This document shows positions 1 through 6,288 of a stretch of DNA of 6,897 nt, piece after piece (within the stretch, counting starts at the first letter, position 1; the number at the start of each line of letters is the position of its first letter). A model generated the notes under the pieces. It was not told where the DNA came from and did no database searches. It saw nothing but the letters and a program-made list of their open reading frames with translations. Origin of the DNA: Candidatus Heimdallarchaeota archaeon (GTDB lineage: Archaea > Asgardarchaeota > Heimdallarchaeia > Heimdallarchaeales > Heimdallarchaeaceae); contig JAUVXQ010000069.1 of assembly GCA_030603505.1 (NCBI GenBank), forward strand, positions 1-6,897. Reading direction: 5' to 3'. A program made the translations under genes and the position numbers.

Positions 1-225
1 GAAATTTACAAAGGTGGTCTTCTCGCAGGAATTGATGAAATGGAATTATTGCTCAACGAAAGACCAGGAGAAATAAAATCGCAGATTCAAGAAACATTAA
101 ATTTTGTAGAAAAAACAAACAATAGAATAATTATCTCTCCTGGATGTGTAATCCCTTATAAAATTCCTGATGAAAAATTAGATATTATAGGAGAAACAAT
201 AAGAGCATTTAATAAGAGATGGTAA
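1..225 (+). CDS. UroD/MtaA-type family protein, C-terminal fragment
   Basis: Only the last 74 residues are present; the frame is open to the window edge, so the gene starts upstream. The fragment has the C-terminal pattern of the uroporphyrinogen decarboxylase superfamily: a GG-L-GID segment near residues 5-12, a helix matching the usual 'GTPEEI' region (RPGEI, residues 21-25), then ISPGCVIP (45-52) followed by a final helix. Classical HemE has a Gly-His-Gly type sequence where this protein has Pro-Gly-Cys. In the cobamide-dependent methyltransferase branch (MtaA/MtbA-like) the cysteine at this place is a zinc ligand that activates the thiol methyl acceptor. I therefore infer a methyltransferase-type member rather than a heme enzyme; the substrate cannot be told from this fragment. 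The next gene begins 4 nt after the stop, suggesting co-transcription. Confidence 0.85.
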   Translation, partial: EIYKGGLLAGIDEMELLLNERPGEIKSQIQETLNFVEKTNNRIIISPGCVIPYKIPDEKLDIIGETIRAFNKRW

Positions 226-229
226 GAAA

Positions 230-883
230 ATGTCAAAAAAAGAAAATGAAGAAATTGTTCGTTTGATAAAAGCCCAAAGGTTTGGATGGGTTGATTTTAT
301 TTTGAATACCTTTTTTTCAATTATTATGATTACAACTATATATATCGTAATTGCTTTTTCTCAACCAGAAACGTTAACTGATTGGATATTAGCAATGATT
401 ACAATTATCCTTCCCTTACTTTTTTTTACGAATAGAGCTTTCAATGAGTTGTTTTATACAAAGGATTATGTTAAAATAACAAATGAAATGATGTATTCTA
501 GATCTACTCCCCTATTAACAACAGGATTGCGTCCAAGGATAAGAGAAATACCAATTAGAGAAATAAAGAAGTATGGTGTATCCAAAATTCCACGAAAGCT
601 TTCAATTGACATGTTTAAACTTAAAAGAAAAGCTATGTTAGTTCTAGTGCTGAAAAGCGGTGAAAGTGTAGTACTAGGTGGTTACATAGACAATCAGAAA
701 CTTTTTGAGATTGTAGCAATAATCCAACAAATTTATCCAAAAGCTAGATTATCTAAACCAACTCTTACAGCATATCCAGAGCTAAATGATGTTCTAAAAG
801 TAGCAAAACCTTCGAAGAAGTTAAAGCAGATCAAGGACGATGAAGTAGATCTTGACAGTGTTGAAATAAGGCGACGCAGATGA
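230..883 (+). CDS. Two-helix membrane protein with PH-like domain, hypothetical
   Basis: A 217-residue protein of no firmly recognised family. After a charged N-terminus, two hydrophobic helices at about residues 22-44 and 50-68 form a hairpin in the membrane. Residues about 78-172 read like a prokaryotic PH-like domain (bPH type): alternating beta strands, a central 'IPIREIKKYGV' strand-turn, a second sheet with the turn 'LKSGE', then a C-terminal amphipathic helix ending 'IYPKA'. The tail (about 195-217) is highly charged and ends in four arginines, so it is probably cytoplasmic. Such proteins in bacteria and archaea are usually of unknown function; a membrane-organising or adaptor role would be a guess. 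It starts 4 nt after the upstream UroD-type gene and probably shares its transcript. There is no strong Shine-Dalgarno sequence before the ATG. Confidence 0.85.
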   Translation: MSKKENEEIVRLIKAQRFGWVDFILNTFFSIIMITTIYIVIAFSQPETLTDWILAMITIILPLLFFTNRAFNELFYTKDYVKITNEMMYSRSTPLLTTGLRPRIREIPIREIKKYGVSKIPRKLSIDMFKLKRKAMLVLVLKSGESVVLGGYIDNQKLFEIVAIIQQIYPKARLSKPTLTAYPELNDVLKVAKPSKKLKQIKDDEVDLDSVEIRRRR

Positions 884-1059
884 TATTATTATAAATATAT
901 TTAAAAGAAAATTACGCTTAAGGCAAGCATTGATATCGTTTCTTTTGCATTATTGATTGTGGTTGCAACTTCCTTTTACTTTTTGGGATTTTTTCATGCT
1001 GTTTTCTATCGTTAGTCTTTAAGATAAAACATATAAACAATAATGCTTTAAAAAACTAA
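884..1059 (+). other. Intergenic region with a start-less transmembrane reading frame
   Basis: This 176-nt gap holds no ordinary gene. In the same frame as the upstream gene, after its TGA and a second stop at 902-904, there is an open stretch from 905 to a TAG at 1013-1015. It encodes a short basic lead followed by one clearly hydrophobic helix of about 25 residues ending 'FYR'. No ATG or GTG precedes the helix; the only unusual candidate is an ATT at 929 a few bases after 'AAGG'. A TATA-like run at 887-898 would place a transcript start near 920. The stretch could be a small membrane protein with a non-standard start, a gene remnant, or chance in AT-rich DNA. The promoter of the next gene occupies the last 30 bases. 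Confidence 0.3.
1029..1038 (+). promoter_or_regulatory. Archaeal TATA box for the MfnF-like gene
   Basis: The sequence ACATATAAAC lies with its centre about 26 nt before the ATG at 1060, and is preceded by a purine-rich AAGATAAA stretch that could act as the BRE. That spacing puts transcription initiation at or very near the start codon, so the mRNA would be leaderless or nearly so. This fits the absence of a Shine-Dalgarno sequence before the ATG. Confidence 0.55.
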
Positions 1060-2124
1060 ATGCAGTCTGCTGAACAAGTTAACCAAATTCAAAAAGAAGG
1101 GAATATTGCTGTTATAGATATTGGAATCTCTACTCAACAAATTGTTGTACTAAATCCTTACAAACCTAAAGAACCACATTCTTACCAGCGTTTGTTTTTC
1201 CCTTTAACAAAATCAATGCATGACCTTGATAAGCATTTTAAATCACTTTTCCGATCGTATGCTGATTATAGAATTAGAAAGTTTATTATCTCAATTTCAG
1301 CAGCTCCTGTTTTTAGTTCAGCTAAAGATGCAGTTGAAACAATTTTGGATATTATAAATCAATATATTAGCCCCCAAAGAGTACTCTGTTTTTCTAATGA
1401 TTCTAAATTTGTATCAGTAAACGAAGCTAAAACTAACCCAGCAAGTGTTGTTTCGACAGGATGGCGATCTTTGGGAGAAGTGTTGGGAGAGCTTGTCGAA
1501 AATGATGCTCTGATGATTGAGTTTTCAACTAGAACAACCCAAATTACACCAGTTAAAGAAGGAAAAATCATCTCGTCTTCAGTATCAGATTATGATAGAG
1601 TTAGGAATGGAGAATTGCTGTTTTATGGTTTTCTAGAAACGAATATATCCCACATTCAAAACAAATTTGAATTTAATAATGAAGTTTTTTTCTTACCGTA
1701 TGAACTTCACGCTAAGGCAGCTGATATTCTTCTTATAACGGAAGATATTCAACCTTACCAATACATATGTGATACTCCCGATGAACGGTTCAAAACTAAA
1801 GAAGAAGCTATGAACAGACTTAGGAAAGTGCTGAACATAACTGATCCAAGTTATGATGAACAAAAACTCAAAATTATTGCAGAAGTATTAAAAACTCACC
1901 TTTTAGATCAAATAGAAATACAAATTAAGACAAAACTTACAGAATATAATCTTCAAAATGTTGTTGTCACTGGTCTAGGAGCCAATATCCTTAGTCAACA
2001 TCTTGAATCAAAGGGATTGAACGCAAAAATTATTGAAGCTGTAGATAAACTTCCTAATACGGTAATATGTCCTGCATATTGCATAGCTTATCTTTACTCC
2101 AAGAAGCTGATTAGTAATGGTTGA
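1060..2124 (+). CDS. Divergent MfnF-like (hydantoinase/oxoprolinase-type) ASKHA protein
   Basis: A 354-residue relative of the archaeal 'H4MPT-linked C1 transfer pathway' family, whose characterised member MfnF condenses intermediates in methanofuran biosynthesis. Family landmarks are recognisable in order: an N-terminal phosphate-type strand IDIGIST (19-25), 'RNGELLFYGFLET' (182-194) matching the family's NGEL-Y-G-L-T segment, 'FLPYELHAKAADILLI' (211-226), the CDTPDERFKTKEEAMNRL stretch (237-254), and a C-terminal adenosine-type motif VTGLGAN (303-309). Length is close to the family norm. The nucleotide-binding motifs are altered: the family's DIGGANTK-like motif is DIGISTQQ here, and the second phosphate motif (family roughly DxGSTTTDxxP) reads EFSTRTTQITP, changing both acidic residues and the glycine. 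It may be a paralogue with a new substrate or reduced catalysis. The last 8 nt overlap the next gene, so the two are probably translationally coupled. Confidence 0.8.
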   Translation: MQSAEQVNQIQKEGNIAVIDIGISTQQIVVLNPYKPKEPHSYQRLFFPLTKSMHDLDKHFKSLFRSYADYRIRKFIISISAAPVFSSAKDAVETILDIINQYISPQRVLCFSNDSKFVSVNEAKTNPASVVSTGWRSLGEVLGELVENDALMIEFSTRTTQITPVKEGKIISSSVSDYDRVRNGELLFYGFLETNISHIQNKFEFNNEVFFLPYELHAKAADILLITEDIQPYQYICDTPDERFKTKEEAMNRLRKVLNITDPSYDEQKLKIIAEVLKTHLLDQIEIQIKTKLTEYNLQNVVVTGLGANILSQHLESKGLNAKIIEAVDKLPNTVICPAYCIAYLYSKKLISNG

Positions 2125-3355
2125 AAGAACCGATTTAAGTAACAGAATTAATGTAATGTTATTTCATTTCGATCAAAGACTAGGTCCAAGACTACTCTTC
2201 AATGTAGCCGAAGTTTCAGATCCTAGAATAACATCAGCATTAACAAGATTAATGGATTTCAACTTTCTACAGGAGATGAAAGCGATTGTTAATGCTATGG
2301 CAAATGTTGTCTATTCAAGTATGTTTTTCTCTGTTCCAAATCCTTTAGCAAGAGGTGGAACTGAACAGTTTATGATTTCTATCGTAATATTCGATCCTAC
2401 AATTACAGAATATTTGATGGTATCTTCGTTAGAAGAGGAAATGGAACAAACTACAAGTAAATTGATGATGTTAACTGAATTAATAATAATCGCAAATCAT
2501 TCAAATCCTTCTCTTGAAAATTTTCCTGAATTGTCAAGTGATCTTCATGATTTGAAGGATAAAGTAATTGAAGTTTTTCAAGAATTATTTTATGGTCAAT
2601 TTGAGGGGAAAAAGGATGCTATTTCACAGATACTAGGAAAAATAGGTAATGAAGCTGGGAAGAAGATAATTCAAAGTCATTCTACAAAAAATATAAAGTC
2701 TTCAAGAGCTTATTTAACTGAAATTTTAAAGTCCACTAAAATTTCTAGGTGGGGAAAATTTACAATCTTGCACTACGATCCTGAGGAACGAGTAGCAAAT
2801 ATATCATTAAAAAACTCTATTTGGACAGATTCATTGGGTTTAATGGCTACAAAAGCATGCGCGTTCATTGAAGGAATGTTAGAATCTCTTTTTAGTCATA
2901 TTATTGGTGAGCCCATAATTTGTAATGAGATGAGATGTGCAGCAGAGTACAGTTATGTACAAGAATGCTATTTTCAAATAGCTCCAAGAAGAATGAATCA
3001 AGAAAAAGTTTCCTACAGAGAAGAGCAAACGATAAGGGATATGGCCCTTGAAGATAGAAGGAAGACCATTGAATTGATAGAAACAGACATGGGTAAAACT
3101 ATTTTCCAAGATTTAGATCCGATGATTAGATTAATACAACTTTTCAATAAAGCACCATTTATATCAGATTTTTATATCGATGAAACAAAATTCCTGATTG
3201 TGTGTAATTATTGGAGATATCCTGATGAAATCATATGCGATTCCTGCGAAAAATGGATAGAAGAAAAATGTAAGGAGGAAATTAAACTCGTAAAAAGTCC
3301 TCATAGAATATGTGAAATATCATATGGTTTTGAAAAAAAATCTAATAAAAAGTAA
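2117..3355 (+). CDS. Longin-like plus V4R (Bet3-related) domain protein
   Basis: A 412-residue three-part protein. Residues about 10-125 begin with a strand 'VMLFHFDQRLGPRLLF' and include a second strand pair ending 'FMISIVIFDP' and a long helix; this looks like a longin/profilin-type fold, which is inference. Residues about 165-290 are a convincing V4R domain: the opening helix 'ILGKIGNEAGKKI' (172-184), the 'WG-F' strand region (212-215), the helix 'ACAFIEGMLESLF' (247-259) and the closing 'EMRCAAEYSYVQECYF' (271-286). C248, C274 and C284 occupy the family's conserved cysteine places. V4R domains are thought to bind small hydrophobic ligands or metal and are homologous to the TRAPP subunit Bet3. 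The tail (about 300-412) is unassigned and carries five cysteines, including a CDSC pair (374-377). No signal peptide or membrane helix is evident, so it is probably cytoplasmic. It overlaps the MfnF-like gene by 8 nt. Confidence 0.82.
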   Translation: MVERTDLSNRINVMLFHFDQRLGPRLLFNVAEVSDPRITSALTRLMDFNFLQEMKAIVNAMANVVYSSMFFSVPNPLARGGTEQFMISIVIFDPTITEYLMVSSLEEEMEQTTSKLMMLTELIIIANHSNPSLENFPELSSDLHDLKDKVIEVFQELFYGQFEGKKDAISQILGKIGNEAGKKIIQSHSTKNIKSSRAYLTEILKSTKISRWGKFTILHYDPEERVANISLKNSIWTDSLGLMATKACAFIEGMLESLFSHIIGEPIICNEMRCAAEYSYVQECYFQIAPRRMNQEKVSYREEQTIRDMALEDRRKTIELIETDMGKTIFQDLDPMIRLIQLFNKAPFISDFYIDETKFLIVCNYWRYPDEIICDSCEKWIEEKCKEEIKLVKSPHRICEISYGFEKKSNKK

Positions 3356-3361
3356 GAAAAG

Positions 3362-3380
3362 AAGAGAATTTTACTCTCTT
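3362..3380. terminator. Possible bidirectional hairpin terminator between convergent genes
   Basis: A perfect 6-bp inverted repeat, AAGAGA (3362-3367) and TCTCTT (3375-3380), encloses a 7-nt T-rich loop in the 23-nt space between the V4R gene and the minus-strand ligase stop. The placement suits a shared terminator. The stem is short and the T/A runs beside it are weak, and archaeal termination relies mainly on oligo-T tracts, so this is tentative. Confidence 0.35.
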
Positions 3381-5070
3381 AATTTAAACCTATAATTTTG
3401 CCTTCTTCAGTAAAGTCCATCTTCTCTGCAGATGGTACTGGAGGTAATCCAGGTATCAAGAACATGCTTCCACAAACAGGAACAATGAATTTAGCTCCAG
3501 TATAAAGACGGACTTCATCAACATTTAAGGTCCAACCCTTTGGAGCTCCCATCATACCCACTTTATCAGTCAAACTGAGTTGGGTTTTAGCCATACAAAT
3601 AGGAAAATCAGCGAAACCAAGTTTCTCAATAGCAGCTATATCTTGTAAAGCTTTTGGAGAGTATTCAACATCCTCTGCACCATAGATTCCTTTAGAAATT
3701 TTCTCAATCTTGACTTTTATTGGATCATTAAGTTCATAGATGAATTTGACATCACCAGAACCAGTTTCAATAGCTTCCAAAACAGCTTTGCCAAGTTCGA
3801 TACCACCATCTCCACCTTTCATAAAGACTTCACTAACAGCTGCAGTTACACCTATTTCTGAGCATTTATCTTTAATCCATTGAATTTCTTCGTCATTATC
3901 GAATGGGAAACGATTGATAGCTACAACTGGGGGAATGTTGAATTTGTTAAGCATGTTGTCGAGATGTTTTTCAACGTTACAAAATCCCTTTGCAAGAGCA
4001 TCGAGGTTTTTATTCTTAGCCTCTTCAAGATCTTTTACTCCCCCATGGAGATGAAGAGCTCGAACTGTGACTACAAGCACAACAGCAGAAGGAAGGGTAT
4101 CATATTGACGAGCAACAATGTCAATAAATTTCTCAAAACCCAAGTCAGCAGCAAAACCACCCTCGGTGATTGCATAATCTGCAAGTTTAAGAGCGAGTTT
4201 AGTTCCAATAACAGATGAGTTACCATGAGCAATATTAGCGAAAGGTCCGCAGTGAATAAAACCTGGTACTCCTTCAAAGTTTTGTACAAGGTTTGGTTTT
4301 ATTGCGTCTTTGAGTATTAGTGTCATAGCTCCTACTGCTTTTAAATCCCTTGCAAATACTGCTTTATCATCGTATGTATACCCTATTAGTATACTTCCTA
4401 GTCTTTCCTTAAGTTCTTTCACATCTGCCGATAATGCTAATAGCGCCATTATTTCTGATGCAGCGGTTATAACAAAACCAGTGTTTCTTATTTCCCCACC
4501 TAACCTTCTTCCTCCAAGTCCAATAATGATATTTCTTAGTGCTCTATCATTTGCATCGATGGTTCTTGGCCATGTAACTTTTGTTGGGTCCAATTCTAGT
4601 TTATTACCCTTCGTTAGGTGATTATCAAGCAAAGCAGCCAGTAAATTATGAGCTGCGGTTATTGCGTGAAGATCTCCTGTAAAATGTAGATTTATATCCC
4701 ACATTGGAAAAACTTGTGATAGTCCTCCACCGGTTGCACCCCCCTTAATACCAAAAGTGGGGCCCATTGATGGCTCGCGGAGTGCGAACATCACTTTTTT
4801 GCCCATTTTTTGTAGGGCTTGAGAAAGACCTATTGTAGTGACAGTTTTTCCTTCTCCTGCTCTTGAAGCAGTCATTGCTGTCACAGCAATCAATTTTCCA
4901 TTAGGTTTACCTGAATTAAGTATTCTTAGCATAGTATCATACGATAACTTAGCTACATACTTACCAAATAGCTCAAGGTCATCTTCTTCCAGACCTACTT
5001 TTTTAGCGATTTCTCTAATATCTTTCATTTCTTTTTGCTTTTCTTGTGCAATCTCTATGTCAGCTTTCAT
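3379..5070 (-). CDS. fhs: Formate--tetrahydrofolate ligase (10-formyl-THF synthetase)
   Basis: This enzyme makes 10-formyl-tetrahydrofolate from formate, ATP and THF, feeding purine synthesis or the Wood-Ljungdahl methyl branch. The 563-residue protein is full length and collinear with the family. Landmarks (numbering from the chosen Met): P-loop AGEGKT (71-76), the signature LREPSMGPTFGIKGG (97-111), 'INLHFTGDLHAITAAHN' (126-142), 'GPFANIAHG' (275-283), 'DLGFEKF' (309-315), 'CMAKTQLSL' (492-500) and 'PGLPPVPSAEKMD' (540-552). I chose the ATG at 5070 because MKADIEIAQ is the usual family N-terminus and a GATGAT Shine-Dalgarno-like sequence lies 4 nt upstream; in-frame starts at 5079 (ATG) and 5082 (TTG) would add 3-4 residues. 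Several usually invariant positions differ: TPTPAGEGKTT is TASRAGEGKTV, TEAGFGADLGAEKF is TEGGFAADLGFEKF, and the tryptophan I recall stacking on the pterin is Phe416. The gene stands alone on its strand. Confidence 0.97.
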   Translation of the reverse strand: MKADIEIAQEKQKEMKDIREIAKKVGLEEDDLELFGKYVAKLSYDTMLRILNSGKPNGKLIAVTAMTASRAGEGKTVTTIGLSQALQKMGKKVMFALREPSMGPTFGIKGGATGGGLSQVFPMWDINLHFTGDLHAITAAHNLLAALLDNHLTKGNKLELDPTKVTWPRTIDANDRALRNIIIGLGGRRLGGEIRNTGFVITAASEIMALLALSADVKELKERLGSILIGYTYDDKAVFARDLKAVGAMTLILKDAIKPNLVQNFEGVPGFIHCGPFANIAHGNSSVIGTKLALKLADYAITEGGFAADLGFEKFIDIVARQYDTLPSAVVLVVTVRALHLHGGVKDLEEAKNKNLDALAKGFCNVEKHLDNMLNKFNIPPVVAINRFPFDNDEEIQWIKDKCSEIGVTAAVSEVFMKGGDGGIELGKAVLEAIETGSGDVKFIYELNDPIKVKIEKISKGIYGAEDVEYSPKALQDIAAIEKLGFADFPICMAKTQLSLTDKVGMMGAPKGWTLNVDEVRLYTGAKFIVPVCGSMFLIPGLPPVPSAEKMDFTEEGKIIGLN

Positions 5071-5113
5071 AGTAATCATCAACGATTTCTGTTAATTCAA
5101 TTTTTTTTGTGTT

Positions 5114-5125
5114 CTTTATATTAAA
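5114..5125 (-). promoter_or_regulatory. Possible TATA box for fhs
   Basis: Read on the minus strand the sequence is TTTAATATAAAG, about 50 nt before the chosen fhs start at 5070. Initiation about 25 nt downstream, near 5093-5095, would leave a leader of roughly 20 nt that includes the GATGAT ribosome-binding sequence. A-rich surroundings make chance matches likely, so confidence is low. Confidence 0.35.
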
Positions 5126-5190
5126 AATATTTGTATCTATATTCAAAAGAGAATAATTTTAATTTTTAATTTAAATTGACTTTCTCCATT

Positions 5191-5203
5191 CTTATATAAA
5201 TAT
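5191..5203 (+). promoter_or_regulatory. Likely TATA box for the AN1-M50 protease gene
   Basis: CTTATATAAATAT is a near-ideal archaeal TATA element. It would set a transcript start around 5220, giving a leader of about 65-70 nt before the ATG at 5290. A weaker TTATAG element at 5252-5257 could instead give a much shorter leader. No purine-rich BRE is obvious upstream of the stronger box. Confidence 0.45.
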
Positions 5204-5289
5204 CCCATAGTGGTTAAATAGATATATTCTAAAATACCCATTACCAGAAAGTTATAGAACGAGATATTGTCCAAATTGAGTGTTTAATC

Positions 5290-6231
5290 ATGAAATGTGA
5301 CTATCCTAACTGCAGAGCTGATGAAGTGATACTTTTCTATTGCCCTTACTGTAAAGGTTCTTTTTGCCCGTCTCACAAAGATTCTATTGCTCACAATTGC
5401 AAAGCTTTTGCACAACAGACAGGAACAACACGTCCAACCTCCCAAAGCTCAACATCTCAAACACCTACACCACAAGATGTTATGAGAGCATTTGCATATC
5501 AGGTTTCAAGAGCTGTTGGAGCACAACAATCTCAAACACGAACTCAAGTACCTCCCATGGACGAAAAAGCTAGAAAGAAGTTTATAGAGAAAAAATTAAC
5601 AGAAAGAGGAGATCTTTTTTCGTTTGGTAATGAAGTAATAGACATCTTGTTTGGATTTGCTTTAATTGTTCTTGTATTTGGGTTCTTCAGATATGCACAA
5701 ACAAAAGAATGGACAGGATTTATAGTATCTGGAATCCTTGTTGCAACAGCTTTTCTACCTCATGAACTCGCTCATAAATTTGAAGCTATTAGGAGAGGAC
5801 AATTCGCGCGATACATTTTGTGGGTTCGTGGAATGATGTTTACATTAATTACTCTCATTTTTGGTATAGGGTTAATTGTTCCTGGATTTGTTGCAATTGT
5901 ACCTTTAACTCGACAAATGAATAAGAAAGACTTAGGTATTATTGCTTTAGCTGGTCCCGCAATAAATGTTGTTATAGGCTTGGTAAGCTTGATAATTGGT
6001 TTACTTACCCATTTTGCAATCATCCCCTTCAGTGGTCCTTTCTCAGATCCTAACATTTTCATTCAAATTGCTCAATTTAATGCTTTAATAGCACTTTTCA
6101 ATTGCATCCCTATCTGGCAGTTGGATGGAGCTAAGATTTTAAAATGGAACAAAGTTATCTTTTTTATTCTAATACTAGCAAATATAGCAATTGCAGTCCC
6201 AGCATTTATTTTGAATCGTGAGCTTTTTTAA
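5290..6231 (+). CDS. AN1 zinc finger fused to site-2-protease-type (M50) membrane metalloprotease
   Basis: A 313-residue fusion. The first 37 residues are a complete AN1 zinc finger, with ligands C3, C8, C18, C21, C26, H29, H35 and C37 in the spacing C-x4-C-x9-C-x2-C-x4-C-x2-H-x5-H-x-C. A polar Gln/Thr/Ser-rich linker (about 40-90) follows. The remainder is an M50 intramembrane protease: hydrophobic segments near 117-134, 141-157, 181-205, 216-240, 255-275 and 288-306, the zinc motif HELAH (158-162), an 'AGPAINVVIG' segment (221-230), and the third-ligand motif N271-x2-P274-x3-LDG (278-280). The usual second glycine after LDG is alanine. All catalytic residues are present, so it should be active, cutting transmembrane substrates with the AN1 domain on the cytoplasmic side. 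AN1 fingers in eukaryotes serve ubiquitin/proteasome-linked proteins; here the domain may select substrates. The ATG at 5290 is fixed by the complete finger directly after it. Confidence 0.93.
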   Translation: MKCDYPNCRADEVILFYCPYCKGSFCPSHKDSIAHNCKAFAQQTGTTRPTSQSSTSQTPTPQDVMRAFAYQVSRAVGAQQSQTRTQVPPMDEKARKKFIEKKLTERGDLFSFGNEVIDILFGFALIVLVFGFFRYAQTKEWTGFIVSGILVATAFLPHELAHKFEAIRRGQFARYILWVRGMMFTLITLIFGIGLIVPGFVAIVPLTRQMNKKDLGIIALAGPAINVVIGLVSLIIGLLTHFAIIPFSGPFSDPNIFIQIAQFNALIALFNCIPIWQLDGAKILKWNKVIFFILILANIAIAVPAFILNRELF

Positions 6232-6288
6232 TCAATTTTCCAAAAACGATTAAAACAAAAAGTAATAATAGTCATTAAGTTTAGTTAA
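6232..6288. other. A-rich spacer upstream of the guide RNA
   Basis: This short stretch between the protease stop and the guide RNA holds no gene. It is A-rich; AGTAATAATA at 6261-6270 lies about 25 nt before the RNA and is the only, weak, promoter candidate for it. Processing of the RNA from the protease mRNA 3' end is equally possible. Confidence 0.3.

Larger units (their letters stand above)
5083..5289. promoter_or_regulatory. Divergent promoter region between fhs and the AN1-M50 gene
   Basis: This is an AT-rich 207-nt space between two divergently transcribed genes, with no gene of its own that I can support. It carries separate TATA-like elements for each direction, listed individually. 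The plus-strand leader (about 5222-5289) has no recognisable riboswitch or strong Shine-Dalgarno sequence. Confidence 0.55.

Noticed and set aside
3880..4621. Open reading frames on the plus strand opposite the fhs gene.
   Set aside because: They lie wholly antisense to a strongly conserved full-length enzyme and encode low-complexity sequences with no recognisable motif or promoter.
5060..5081. On the minus strand, a TGATGA followed 12 nt later by CTGA resembles half of a box C/D RNA.
   Set aside because: It straddles the fhs start codon, has no C'/D partner boxes or closing stem, and the putative guide matches no rRNA stretch I know. The TGATGA is better explained as part of the ribosome-binding sequence.
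5364..5573. A 69-codon open frame overlapping the AN1-M50 gene in another frame.
   Set aside because: It falls within the AN1 finger and linker coding sequence, whose own frame is fixed by eight zinc ligands. The alternative peptide is a Ser/Thr/Asn-rich artefact.
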